Positions 49,766 to 60,770 of a stretch of 64,000 bases of DNA are shown piece after piece; position 1 is the first letter of the stretch; the number at the start of each line of letters is the position of its first letter. The stretch comes from Heloderma charlesbogerti. Its lineage: Eukaryota > Chordata > Lepidosauria > Squamata > Helodermatidae. The stretch covers positions 372,001 through 436,000 of the forward strand of contig JANEZZ010002064.1 of assembly GCA_026122225.1 (NCBI GenBank), in the 5' to 3' direction. Under the pieces are notes generated by a model, which worked only from the letters and a program-made list of their open reading frames with translations, had not been told where the DNA came from and searched no databases. The position numbers were made by a program, and so were the translations under genes.

Positions 49766-49929
49766 ACCAAATCTGAAAGATGTAGCCCCACTTTTCCCTG
49801 GTGCAAAGCCCAATTTGTGAGTCAAATCCAAGATATTTTCCCAGGATGTCTTACACTCAGGCAGGGCCAACTCTCCCATAAAGCAAGGTGAAGTCCCCAG
49901 CTTAAGCAAGGGAGCAGAAGGAGTGGCAA

Positions 49930-50230
49930 ATTGTGCCACTCCCCCCCCCGCCACCCACTAGAAGAGCCCACCACCACTGTCTCTGGCAGATGCTCCAAAG
50001 AGTTCAGCCACCATGGCATTTGCCACAGTGGGAGAGCAGGGCTGGCGGGTCTCTCTGGAGCAGCCGCCCACTCAGCGACACTAGCAGGTAATCTGGAGAG
50101 CCCCAACGGTCCCACTTTCCTGCCATGTCATTTGTCATACTGAGAGAGTGGCTGGTGAGGCTCTCTGGAGCAGTCACCCACCGTGAGGTCCTCAGAGTGA
50201 AACAGGGGATGGATGGCTGCTCTCAGTGAC
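49930..50230 (+). repeat. Diverged direct repeat pair and stem-loops
   Basis: 'catggcatttgccacagtgg...ctctctggagcagccgccca' (from about 50012) recurs as 'catgtcatttgtcatactga...ctctctggagcagtcaccca' (from about 50125). Period about 112 bases. Origin unknown. Confidence 0.55.
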
Positions 50231-50348
50231 CTGTCCTCTGGTGCACTCTGAGAATGCTCTCAGTGTGAGTCAGAAGGCAGGTTCTCTGGAGAGCCATGTC
50301 AGCCAAGGAAGCAGCCAGTGTGGCTCTTCAGACAGACAGACAGGTTGA

Positions 50349-50389
50349 AATGCCTGGCTCTGAGGGGTCCTTCCTCAGAGCCAGGCATT
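50349..50389. repeat. Perfect 17 bp inverted repeat, 7-base loop
   Basis: 50349-50365 and 50373-50389 are exact complements ('aatgcctggctctgagg' / 'cctcagagccaggcatt'). Confidence 0.9.
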
Positions 50390-51804
50390 GGGGAGGGGTG
50401 TCCCAGGAGGTGGCTTGTACAGGGATGCGGTGCAGTGATATGAAGGGGAAGGTGGGCATGACACAAGAAGGGGTGTGGTGTGGTGAAGGGAAGGGGGGGC
50501 ATGATGCCAGGAAAAGGAAGGGAGTGCGATGTGACAGCAACAAACTAACACTAAATTCATCATTAGGCTTTGCAAATATTGTCATTCCTAAGCATATTTC
50601 ATAGCCAATTTAGAAATGTGGGAACTATATTGTTTTTTTCTTTTAAAGTTAGCAATTCTAAAGGACAGAGATATCACATATTAAGTCCCACACATGTAGT
50701 AATATTGGCTTTGTCCATGTTCATGCACACAGTACGCAGGTCAATTAAATTAAATTCAGTAACAAGAAGAGGACCCAATTGATAAAAGTATCTACATAGT
50801 ATCTGTGAATTTATGTTTCTGTTAATGTCTGCAGAAAACAGTTGTTTCTGTAATTAATCCATAACTTTCAAGGTGCAATTTTGATAAGTATCCAAGGGCC
50901 TATAGCTTTCCAAGATCAGCTATGAAACTGAGGTTTCTCAAAGCCGTAACCTTGTAACTGGTGGCCATGTTTGAATGAACAAGACTGTGGCTTAATGTCA
51001 GGCACCTGAATGCTTCACTCCTTCAGCGGTGAAACAAACCAGGAACTGCAGTTAACCATAGCTTCCCAATACATCTGAACCGAGAAACTATGGTTAATGG
51101 CTTCCAAACAAACCAGAATATGAAACTATGGTTTAAAGTTGGCTTCTGTAACCTGGCTTGGAAGCCATCAATCATAGTTTGGTCATTAACAGGAAGCTAT
51201 GGTTAACTGTTGTGCTAAAGGAGGAGCAATGTGGTTGTGTGCAGGTGCCTGATGGTTGTGCATATCTCAGCTTATTAAGCAGAGATCCTGATGGTCAGAA
51301 TATGGCCATCTTTTCCACCTTTGTACAGAACAATCACATCAATTCTTATTATGTAAATCAGGGGTGGGAAACCTTTTTGGCTTTCAGGGCTGCACTCAGT
51401 ACTTGATGGCAGTCTCAAAGCATAGCTTCCTTTATGACACAATGTGAAACATGCCAATTCCAGAGACTGACAAAAGAATTATATAATTTTGTTAACATTA
51501 AAAGGAGAATTCAATGCCTTTTGGGAGAAAACTCAAATCAAAGTGATTCGCAAGAAATTATTTTGAAACTAACAGGAGGACAATAACAAGGTGATGTTTA
51601 ATTCTTGTTGCTACAGGGTGTAAATAGATGTGAGGAGGAAATTTCAAGAGAGGAGTCGCTTCATGTGCTCAATTAAACACAATTAAAGTAGACAGATGGA
51701 GTAACTATGCACAGAGGACCTAGTCTAAAAGCCAAGATTTCCACTAGAGTTTGGGATTATTGCCTTGAAGTACTCAGCATAAGGGGAACAAAAAACAAAG
51801 CTGA

Positions 51805-51968
51805 GCAAAGGGCTGGATGCACCCAATCTCGTCGGATCTCGGAAGCTAAGCAGGGTCAGCCCTGGTTAGTACTTGGATGGGAGACCGCCTGGGAATCAGG
51901 CTTCCTGCACTGAGCAGGGGGTTGGACACGATGATCCTGTAGGCCCCTTCCAACCCTATGATTCTATG
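51805..51968 (+). mobile_element. 5S rRNA-CR1 chimeric retroelement (SINE-like)
   Basis: 51822-51893 is a clear derivative of 5S ribosomal RNA: 'aatctcgtcggatctcggaa', 'gctaagcagggtcagccct', 'ggttagtacttggatgggag' and 'accgcctgggaat' cover the A box, intermediate element and C box of the internal polymerase III promoter. 51894-51968 is a CR1 3' end: 'ttcctgcactgagcaggggg', 'gccccttccaaccctatgat', then 'tctatga'. AAAACAAAGCTGA (51792-51804) and AAAACAAGGTTGA (51969-51981) form a 13 bp target duplication with two mismatches. It could be one copy of a 5S-derived SINE family (SINE3-like) mobilised by CR1, or a one-off template-switch product. Confidence 0.85.
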
Positions 51969-52691
51969 AAAACAAGGTTGACCCTTCCTATAACTAGGTT
52001 ACATGCAGCAAAGGTGCACAACTTATGCCAGGCCCACAGCCACAGCTATAATTTCCATCTCCCTGTCCACTTCAGTGCAACTGGTCCAGAGCAAAATCTA
52101 CTTAATGCAAAAGAAATACTGATTTTATGAAACGGCACGCCCCAACACAACGAGCTTTACTGCTAAGCCAGTGATTTGCAGCGATCGCAAGACAGCTGCA
52201 GGACCACCTTCCATTTCTTACGATTTGCTATTTAGCAACAGTGGAGCAATGGGAAAGGGAGTTGCTGCATAATGATGTATGCTAAGCCAGATGAGAGCTG
52301 ACAGGTCTAGAAAGCTGGTGCAGCAGAGAGGAAAATCCACCTATGACAGAAACCAGCTGTTGTTCTGACCTTCAAAGCAGGTTTTGGGGAGAATACTGTT
52401 CAGATAAGACGAGCCTGATTTTCTTTTATGAGAAGAACCATTCTCATTTTTATAAGAAGACAGTTGCTCATTTTTGTTCTCAATTCTTCAAGCAAGTATA
52501 TTTGCCATACAGAACTGGGGCCAAAAGAGAGATAAAAAATCCAATCCAAAATGCACCAGATGGACACATGTTGCCATATCCCACTTCCACAGTGGATACT
52601 AGCTAGGCAAGACTGTGTGCATGGAGCATTAAAAAAAACTCTGCACCAAGAAAAGCTAGATTCTGTAACCTGAATAACTTCTACAAACTGA

Positions 52692-53104
52692 GGGAACACT
52701 CCTATGACCACTAGACATGGTCTAGAAGGCCATAGCATTTCTTGGTTTCTGGGAACTGAATTCAGAGCTCTGACTATAGTTACCAGGAACCATGCTCCGC
52801 GGCCCTCCCCTGCCCCCTAATAGCCAGCGCGGTTCTCTCTGCACTGGCTACACCTCCATGCTTGGAAATGGAGTGCAAAGATGGCAAAAAGGGGGTGGTC
52901 CCAGGGCAGGGAGTGGAGACCGCAAAAGCTGTGTTATGCAGCTTCCTATGCGCCGCCCCCCCACTGAAGCTCTCCACCTGTCCAGCCAAAAATGCAGGGC
53001 AGCCGGAGCACAGAGGCGAAGATCACCTCCATGCTCTAGCCACCCTGCATTGGATAGTCAGCCTCTGAGTTCGGAGGCTGATGACTATCTCCATACGATT
53101 ACTC
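52692..53104 (+). mobile_element. ~420 bp nonautonomous transposon, copy 2
   Basis: Begins GGGAACACTCCTATGACC and ends CCATACGATTACTC, with TGA before and TAA after. Shares 'tatagttaccaggaacc', 'gcttcctatgcgccgcc' and 'gcagggcagccggagcacag' with copy 1 in order and spacing. Confidence 0.75.
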
Positions 53105-53448
53105 TAAATGTATTAGCCTATATTTTTCTTATTTTGCATAATTTATTCAATTTGTTCTAGTCATGGGGAAGGGCAAGGATCTACACAGGGCAGCTTACCA
53201 ACGGAAATCCTATTCAACCCCATCTGACTCTGGAGATTTCATCAATTATACACACACAGACACACTCCAACCTATTTTTTGCAGACACAAATGAAAGCTG
53301 AGATTCTAAGGATGTTGATTTCTGTGTCCAGTACCAAATCGAATACATGTTTTTGTGCTTGTGCAGCAACACAGTATAGTCCAGCAGTTAAGTCACAAGG
53401 AACCTGAGAGGATTACTTAACTCTCACCCACCACCTAGTTTCACTAAC

Positions 53449-53591
53449 CTGTCCTACGTTGAATGTCAATGTGATGGCGTAATAAAAATTGGAGTTTGCA
53501 CTTCCTGCATAAATCCAGAGATGCCATAAAACTGGGAAGAGTAGGGAGCAGACAATGAGTACACAGGAAAGGATGAAGACATTCCGTAGGA
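53449..53591 (-). CDS. PIGU: PIGU coding exon, second from the end (LRNVFILSC...)
   Basis: A 143-base minus-strand exon lies between a TTGCAG acceptor and a GTTAGT donor (a slightly weaker donor than the others). Two bases complete the split Phe codon, then 47 codons run from LRNVFILSC to ITLTFNVGQ. The block [18 protein letters not shown] is the most conserved motif of PIGU and is intact. It contains two hydrophobic membrane segments of the C-terminal half. No frameshift or stop is present. Confidence 0.97.
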
Positions 53592-54044
53592 CTGCAACAA
53601 AAAGCAGAGGCATCATTAAAATTAGTTAACTGATATACCAATGTGTCCTTGGCTTTGTACTATATTAGCTACAATGGTGGCAGATACTAATTTAGAGGGT
53701 GGTTCTAGAGACAGCTGCTATAGAAATCCCTCCGGTTAAAATCAGTAATTAACTGCAATTCCTGTAGGGGATGAAAGCTTTGGCAGGTTTATTCTGCACT
53801 GATTTCCCAATTTCATAGCCCCCGCTTCCACTTCTTGGATTTAAGCAGGTGCAAAATGTACAAGTAATACAACTGGTGGATAAGGGTAGGGAAAGCTAAT
53901 TTTGGACTGAAATCTTCCTCTTCTCAACTACAGTGAAATATTTTGTGCAGCTCATGCAGGGTATTTTCTTTTCCTTTTTAGATGAACTAGTCATAAAAAC
54001 ACATGAATATTCAAATAATGAATATTTGTTGCTGCTTGTGTAAC

Positions 54045-54120
54045 ATTTTATTTACTTACTTATTTCCAGGATTTATATATCACCTTGGAACAAAAAATAT
54101 CCCCAAGGTTATTCACAAAC
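54045..54120 (-). repeat. L2/SINE-type 3' tail, antisense
   Basis: 'ttatttacttacttatttcc' followed by 'gatttatatatcaccttgg' and 'ccccaaggttattcacaaac' resembles the tail of the SINE at 8419. Confidence 0.5.
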
Positions 54121-54804
54121 AAAAGCAGTTTATGGGTTGGATTCAGACCTAGTCATGTTTAGAGAAGGCCCACTGAAATCAGTTTGACAAGTCAGTCATG
54201 ACAAACTCAAGTTCCATGAATTTCAACAGGTCCACTCTCTAAGCATGACTAAGCCTGGATCCATCTCAATACAAAGCAAAACAAGAAAACAACCTTAAAC
54301 AATTTAAAAACCAATTCAGAACAACAGACTTTCCACTTAATTCCTGAATGTGGGGTGGAATTTGATACATCTCTGAAAACAGACCAAAGAACATAATAAA
54401 TGAAGATCTCGAGGGAAAACGCTCCACAAAATTTTGTTTGAATGTACATGTAAAAACCATTAAAATAAGGTAATTTTGAAAAGTTCTATTCCAAAATGGA
54501 ACATTTACATACAGTGATATTTCCCACAAGTGGTCTTAGAAAGATCATAATGGCACCTCTTCCCCACATGCCTCTCCATCTAATCCTCTGACAATCACAT
54601 TCTCCTAGGGTAGAGTTGGTATCCATTTTGGGGGGTAAGGCTGCAATGTTTAACCAATTAATTGGTAACACTGATCAATTAAAAATATTGATTTAAGAAG
54701 TGCCCTGATTAATCAGGCATTAAGAATTCTTGCATATTTCATTTCTATACAGCCCAATACTATACATAATAGAAAAACAATTTACATATAAACATATAAA
54801 CAGA

Positions 54805-54880
54805 CAGCAACACACACGTATGTATATAGAGTGTGTGCGCGTGCGCACACGTGTGTGTGTGCATGTATATATATATGCAA
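54805..54880 (+). repeat. CA/GT/TA low-complexity tract
   Basis: Alternating 'gtgtgtgcgcgtgcgcacac' and 'gtatatatatatgc' sequence; partly self-complementary. Confidence 0.8.
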
Positions 54881-55527
54881 ATTTAAACAATCAACAATAA
54901 CAAAATCCAGGACTTGATTAAAAACTGCAGGTGGCAAGCACCATCTTAAAAGAGGCACATCCCTTCTCTCTCACACAACAGGATTATGCTTGCTACAACT
55001 CAAACAGGCTGAACTCACGAGTGAACTAATGTGAAATGGGTCAACACAATTCAAAACACAGTCAGGCAAAGCTGGCTGATTTGGATTTCAAAAGCTGCCT
55101 CCAAGCAAGTCACTCAAGGAAGAAAAAACAAACGTTTCCTGCAGTGTAAGGCTGCTGGATCACTACCCTTTGTAAACTTCATCACAGCAGGCAACTGAAG
55201 TCATCTAGAAGTATGATTTATTCTCAGTTTGCACACACAGAGGCCAAACAACAGCATGTACTAAATGCAAGAGTTACAGCTGAATAGCCATAATGATGGT
55301 TAAATGCTAGACCTCTAAATGTAACAAAACACATTCCAGTCCAATTTGGGAAGCCCAAAGTAAACACTTTTAAATCCCAATTATTTCAGTGGCAGAGTTA
55401 AGCATGTACTTAGTTCACTTCTATTGAAACCAACAGGGCTTCGAACTTTGGCTAGATTGTGCCCTACTAATTTTAATACCACTTCATGCTCACTGTCCTA
55501 CAAGGAAAGGCAATTTTACACACATCA

Positions 55528-55652
55528 AGGTTGCAATCCTATGCATCTTCAGACAGAAAAAGGGCCTACAACCCCCAGCATCCCACAGCCAGCATGGCTT
55601 GCTGGGAGTTGTAGGCCTTTTTTTCTTTCTAAACATGCATAGGATTGCGCCC
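55528..55652. mobile_element. Foldback MITE, 'gcaatcctatgcatg' family, copy 2
   Basis: Left 'ttgcaatcctatgcatcttc' with 'agacagaaaaag' mirrors right 'ctttctaaacatgcatagga' with 'ttgcgccc'. Inner 'ctacaacccccagcat' faces 'ttgctgggagttgtagg'. TAA follows the right end. Confidence 0.8.
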
Positions 55653-55941
55653 TAACCATATATTTTTGAGTTGGACAAAAACAGGCAGCAGTTTACTAAA
55701 CACATAGGGATCCTTTGTGACATGGGTTGTTTGTTCTACACTCCATTTCTAGATGGTAACACTCAGAGAGCTGGTTCATGTGTTAAAAGAAACAGTGAAA
55801 GAAGAGGCCACCTTTTCTTTTTCAACCTCTGCTTTCAGGTGGAATAAGATTCACAGGCCTTCTCCATTAAGACTGGTGAACTTGAAAGTCATCTGGGTTT
55901 CCTGAGTCACTTGCACGTCTTCTTTTACCATTTCTCTAGGC

Positions 55942-57164
55942 CAGAGCTTTTCAAACTGTGTGCCGCGACACATTAGTGTGTTGGCGGCAGTGTGTAGCTG
56001 TGTCGCACAAAATGCAGAAAATTGTGCGGAGGGGAACTGTGGAGCTCCCTTACTCGCATTTGCTTCCCTTGGTCCCTCCCCCAGAACTTCCTAAAGCAGC
56101 TAATGTTAAAGCAGCTAAGGCTTAGCTGCTTTAACATTAGCTGCTTTAGGATCATGTGGCATCTTGGCGTAGGACGCATGTGACTGGCAGTGTTGGAGCA
56201 GTACAGCAAGGTAGAGGCACGGGGCGAAGAGAGGGGAGGGAAGGCGCCGCCCTGGGAGCAGAGCTTGGCTGACGCTGGCGTGGAGAAGTGGCAGCGGCCA
56301 CCAGCCCTGCGAGATTTCGAGCGCACCCTTCGCGGACTTCTACACCGCGCTCCTGCGCAGCCAGGCCAGAGTAGCGCGCGGGTGGAAACGCCGCCTGGGA
56401 CTGCACCAAGTGGGCCGTCCGCCATCTTGGCCAGTCGGAACGGAGCTCAGTGGAAGCCAGAAGCCTCAGAATCAGCGTGCTCCCAATCACCCGGGCGAGC
56501 GCAGCTGCAGGCTGTCACTCAGTCAACCCACCTGCTGCTGGCTGAAGGGAGGCCACCCTCCCAAACCCAATGTAGCAAACAGCAAGCCACCCACCACGTG
56601 GCACTTATAATTTGATTTCTGCCATTTATTTTTATTTTTACTCTGCTGTAATTGTGGATTAACCACCCACTGGCAGTGTACCACCGGAGAGTGCTGGAAC
56701 TGGACTCTGGACATAGGCATTGCAAATATTTACAGCAATATAGCCTTGTAGTGAGACATATATATTTACACCATTTTTGTTGGACTTTTGTTTCTCTACT
56801 TCATGTGTTTTTGCAGCTGAGCTCCTACCTGGGCCTATGTGTCCTAATATGTATTGTAAATACTTTAGTTAATTTTGTTTATTTTTCACATTTTCTTGCA
56901 CATATTTACATACTGTTACTCATAAATGACAACAATGTATGTTATTATCTTACAAATCATATATTTTTAAAAATATAAATGAAAGGTTTTCATGAGATAT
57001 GTTCTATCCCCATACATTTCATTATTACAATTTATGTATGTGTCCGTATCTCTTATAATTGGTTAGTTTAACCTCCGGTTTGCTAGTAAAACTGAATTAC
57101 CATGTCACGAAATGATGCATGTCTAAAAAGTGTGTCACCAACATGAAAAGTTTGGAAAGCTCTG
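55942..57164 (+). mobile_element. 1.22 kb hAT element with exact target duplication and CpG-rich interior
   Basis: The ends CAGAGCTTTTCAAAC and GTTTGGAAAGCTCTG are near-perfect inverted repeats. Both flanks read CTCTAGGC (55934-55941 and 57165-57172). This is a Charlie-type hAT. I could not find a transposase frame. The interior has a perfect 59-base hairpin (56091-56149), a GC- and CpG-rich block (about 56190-56530) with a 'ccgccatcttgg' YY1-like site, and an AT-rich right half. It may be a deletion derivative keeping its own promoter, or a carrier of captured host DNA. The termini resemble hAT families reported as horizontally transferred among vertebrates, but I cannot confirm the family. 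Confidence 0.88.
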
Positions 57165-57855
57165 CTCTAGGCATATAAACTGGCTCATCCAAAGCAGCTT
57201 CTCCCAAGTTATGCAGGTACAGTGCTACATCATTAGGCCCTAGGGCCCAATTAAGAAGGACCCATGAACCATGTTTGGGGAGGCCAATGTGGCAGGCCCA
57301 TAAGCCAGAGATTCTCCTCTGAAAATTTTTACACACAGATCAGCCTCAGACAAAACCATTTGAAGAGAGATTAGAGAACATGTCAGTTCTGCTGGGCAAA
57401 CTATCAGTATTTTAAATTTGATTAAATGTACAACTAGTTGCCATATATACTTTATTCAGACATACTAAGAAATGTGAAGGAACCACCTACTAGGAGCAGA
57501 TTGGGCACTGTCTCTATTTTGAGAGCTCTCAGATACTGAGGACTACAAAATGGCTGAGTCCCAAATACTGTTAACGAATTTAGCATACCAATAATCTGGC
57601 AACCTGCTAGGCACTCCCCAGTTTTCCTGCTTTCATTTTCAAGGCAAGTACCTTGCTGCAGCATCCCCACAATGGAAATATTAGCAAACAAAATTCTGGA
57701 TTCTCAGTAATTATCTATCATGGGAATGCTAAAGAAGGATCCTTGCAAGAAAATAAAGCTGTCTGGGACCTGTTAGCAATGGGCTGTGAAGTTCTGGATT
57801 GAGAATTACTGGGTTATAACTGGCAGGAAAAAAAGAACAATCAGAAAAAACTTAC

Positions 57856-57980
57856 ATTGATACAGGTGGCTCCAGAGTGGAAGGAAGGCCATATAGAGGG
57901 CAATATCTCCAACGGTTGGGTAGGACTTGAAGATGGAAATGATGGCAAGTTGAACAAACATGAAGAAGATGGGGTGCTCC
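57856..57980 (-). CDS. PIGU: PIGU coding exon, third from the end (EHPIFFMF...)
   Basis: A 125-base minus-strand exon lies between a TTTTCTAG acceptor and a GTAAGT donor. One base completes the preceding Lys codon, 41 codons encode [20 protein letters not shown], then [21 protein letters not shown], and one base starts a Phe codon. It supplies a transmembrane segment and the conserved loop FKSYPTVGD, a PIGU signature. Differences from human are conservative hydrophobic swaps. Phase is consistent with both neighbours, which supports a functional gene rather than a pseudogene. Confidence 0.96.
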
Positions 57981-58754
57981 CTAGAAAAGAAATCAAAAGA
58001 CTGTAAAGAACTAGATGACGTAGACGCTATGCCCTTTTGCTAGCGCAATATACTCTGGGGAAAAGAGACAATCTTAGATTGTCTCTCCCTCATTCCCAAA
58101 ATACATGAAGTTCTGACTTCTGGGCATGTGTTAAACATCGTTTCTTATACTGGTCTTAAAGGGCACTTTATAGACAGACAGCTGTTTTAATCTGTTGTGC
58201 CAAAAGCAACAAAGAGTTACTATGGCCTGTTAAAGGCCAACAAATTTATCACAACATTAGCCAGATATGAGCAATGCAAATGCCTAAGCAGGGCCCAAGT
58301 ACACACCAAGCCAGCAAAGCAATAATCAACCTCAAGTGTCAGTTCTACCATTTGTTTTCTAAAAGGAGGTGTCCAGATGCTGAGGAAAAGAACAAGCAGA
58401 ATCTACATCACCTGAAGCAACATGGAACACTATATTTCTTTATCGTCATCATCAATTTGCCTTAATAAGTGAAATCCAGAATAAGAAAATACAATACTTC
58501 TGAGACCTGTAACAATATATAGCAAACACGCCAAGTTATCAAGAACAGTGACGGAGACATCCTGGTCCAAGATCACCCCAGATGAAAAAACAGAATTCAC
58601 AATAGCTGTAGAGGTGACAGAGGCAGCCATGACCCTCTGTCATTAACCAGACCAAACATCTGTCTGATCCATATTTGGCATTTGAAACTATGATACTGTA
58701 TCACTAGCATTAGGCTGGCAGAATGACACTACAATCCCTTGTGGCCTTTCAAGC

Positions 58755-58945
58755 ATTTTCAGTGCATTTATTACATTTGCACCCCATCTTCCGCCAAGGA
58801 GCAGTGCATGCGCAGCTGCCTCAGAGCATCTTCCTAAATCATCTGGTGAGCTAGGCTAGTCCGAGAGTCAGTGACTTGCCCAAGGTCACCCACTGAGCAT
58901 CATGGCCCAGGTTCAATGCTCTACTACACACCGTGCTGCGTGTCC
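58755..58945 (-). repeat. CORE/MIR-like SINE, antisense, diverged
   Basis: 'gtgacttgcccaaggtcacc', 'cactgagcatcatggcccag' and 'gttcaatgctctactacac' parallel the SINE at 8419. The 3' tail is 'tgcatttattacatttgcac'. Confidence 0.75.
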
Positions 58946-59348
58946 TTGTGGAAACTGTAGGCTGAAACCTGACTGACTTCTTATCGTGACAGAGCACAGA
59001 TGAAGCCTAGAAACTGAGTGACAGCCATATCCCCTTTCAACATAGCTTCATATAAGTCTGGGCCTACAGTATATGTTACAGTCTCAACTGAAGAGGGGGG
59101 AAAGCAAGAGGCGAAAAAATATCTTGGCAAGATCAGGCTGATCACAGTTGCTGGAAGGTGAAAACTTGGCTTGAAAGAGACATAGAATGATGCCTTCAAG
59201 CTGAGAGATACTAAGGTGTTATTACACTGCAGTCACAACACAGGGTCACATGAACTCCTGCCATACTATTCTTAGCTTTCCAAGCACATGGAATGGACGG
59301 AGTGTGACATGGCTCCAGCTGAGAAAAGGAACCACATGGATCTCCTAA

Positions 59349-60770
59349 GATTGCAACTTAATAGATCAACAAAGAATGGAAGCTTCTAGGTTTCCACATA
59401 ATGAAGAAAACCCATTTCAGTCGGGCTTCAGGCTTGGGCATGGGACAGAAACAGCCTTGGTAGATGATATGAGGAGGGCTCTGGATAGGGGTGAATGCTC
59501 CTTCCTTGTTCTCCTCGACCTCTCAGCGGCTTTTGATACCGTTGACCACGGTATCCTCCTGGACCGCCTGGAGGGGTTGGGCATTGGAGACACCGTATTG
59601 CTGTGGTTCCGGTCCTTCCTCTCCAGCAGGTACCAGAGGGTAGCACTGGGAGAGGAGGTTTTGGACCCTTGGCCACTCACTTGTGGAGTGCCACAGGGTT
59701 CCATCCTCTCCCTGATGCTATTTAACATCTATATGAAGCCGCTGGGGGCTATCATCAGGAGGTTTGGGTGTGGTGTCATCAATATGTAGATGACACGCAG
59801 CTCTACCTCTCATTCCAACCTTCACCAAGGTTGGCCATAGAATCCCTGTCCAAATGTCTGGAGACGGTGAGTGGCTGGATGGGGAGGAATAAGCTGAAGC
59901 TCAACCCTGACAAGACCGAGGTACTTTTGGTGGGAGACAAGAGGAGGCTGGGGGATGTTGATCTGGTGTTGAATGGGGTACGGCTAGCCTTGAAAGACCA
60001 GGTCCGCAGCCTGGGGGTCATTTTAGACTCTCAGCTGTCCATGGAGGCTCAGGTGTCTGCTGTGAGCCGGACAGCGCTGTATCAACTCCATCTGATACGG
60101 TGGCTGCACCCCTTCCTTCCTGACCATCTGCTCCCATCGGTAGTACATGCCCTGGTCTCCTCTCATTTAGACTACTGTAATGTGCTCTACATGGGGTTAC
60201 CCTTGAAGACGGTTCGGAAGCTGCAGCTGGTACAGAACGCAGCGGCTCACCTGATTAAAGGCAGCCGCCGGCGAGATCACATCACTCCAGTGCTGAAGGA
60301 GTTGCACTGGTTACCAGTTGTCTTCCTGGCCAAATTCAAGGTGTTGGTTTTGACCTTTAAAACCCTATATGGTTCCGGCCCAGCCTATCTTAAGGAGGGC
60401 CTCCAGCAACACCAGACAAGCCGCTTAACAAGATCAGCCTCGGATGGCCTTCTCTCTGTCCCATCAGCCAGGACAGCTAGACTGGTGGGGACGAGGGAGA
60501 GGGCCTTTTCTGTGGTGGCCACCACTCTGTGGAACTCCCTCCCTAGGGAACTCCGCCATGCCCCCTCTTTAACGAGCTTCCGCCGTGCATTAAAAATGTG
60601 GTTGTTCAGGCAGGCATTTGGGGTGGGTTAGGGTATTTTACAAGATGTTTTTATTGTAGAATTTTACTGTTTTAAACTGTTTTATTATATGTTGTACATC
60701 GCCCAGAGTGGCTGGGTGACCAGCAAGATAGGCGATTAATAAATTTAATAATAATAATAATAATAACAAC
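59349..60770 (+). mobile_element. L2/CR1-type LINE, 5'-truncated, with broken reverse transcriptase
   Basis: The first frame (59376-59789) encodes NPFQSGFRLGHGTETALV, LLDLSAAFDTVDHGILLDRL and LTCGVPQGSILS, the fingers/palm motifs of a CR1/L2-clade reverse transcriptase. The catalytic motif QYVDDTQLYLS is in the next frame (59768-60631), so a frameshift separates GVPQGS from the two Asp residues. The second frame continues uninterrupted to the C terminus (LDYCNVLYMGLP, LWNSLPRELR, LKMWLFRQAFG). The 3' end is 'gcccagagtggctgggtgac' and (TAA)n. ATCTCCTA at 59340-59347 and 60771-60778 is a probable target duplication. A non-functional copy, but relatively young. Clade (L2 or CR1) is not resolved by eye. 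Confidence 0.88.

Larger units (their letters stand above)
44334..53448 (-). other. PIGU: PIGU last intron
   Basis: This 9.1 kb intron holds an ATA microsatellite, MIR-like SINE pieces (45240-45370), a reptile interspersed repeat (45960-46113), an L2 tail, small MITEs, a tRNA-derived SINE, the 5S-CR1 chimera and a 413 bp transposon copy, listed separately. The stretches 46120-47200, 48080-49340 and 50400-51700 contain nothing I can assign, apart from a foldback-like segment rich in 'aaactatggtt' motifs at about 50990-51225. Confidence 0.85.
53592..57855 (-). other. PIGU: PIGU intron with hAT element
   Basis: This 4.3 kb intron contains an L2/SINE-type 3' tail (about 54045-54120, antisense), a CA/GT low-complexity tract (54805-54880), a MITE (55528-55652) and a 1.22 kb hAT element (55942-57164). 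The segment 57200-57850 shows nothing recognisable. Confidence 0.85.

Noticed and set aside
51822..51893. A functional 5S rRNA gene
   Set aside because: The 5' part is degenerate, the 3' end of 5S is missing and is replaced by a CR1 tail, so it is a retroelement rather than an RNA gene.
56190..56615. A 141-residue open frame in CpG-rich DNA as a possible gene
   Set aside because: It lies wholly inside the hAT element bounded by exact 8 bp duplications, has low-complexity Pro/Ala/Arg/Ser composition and no recognisable domain. Long frames in several phases are expected in GC-rich DNA.
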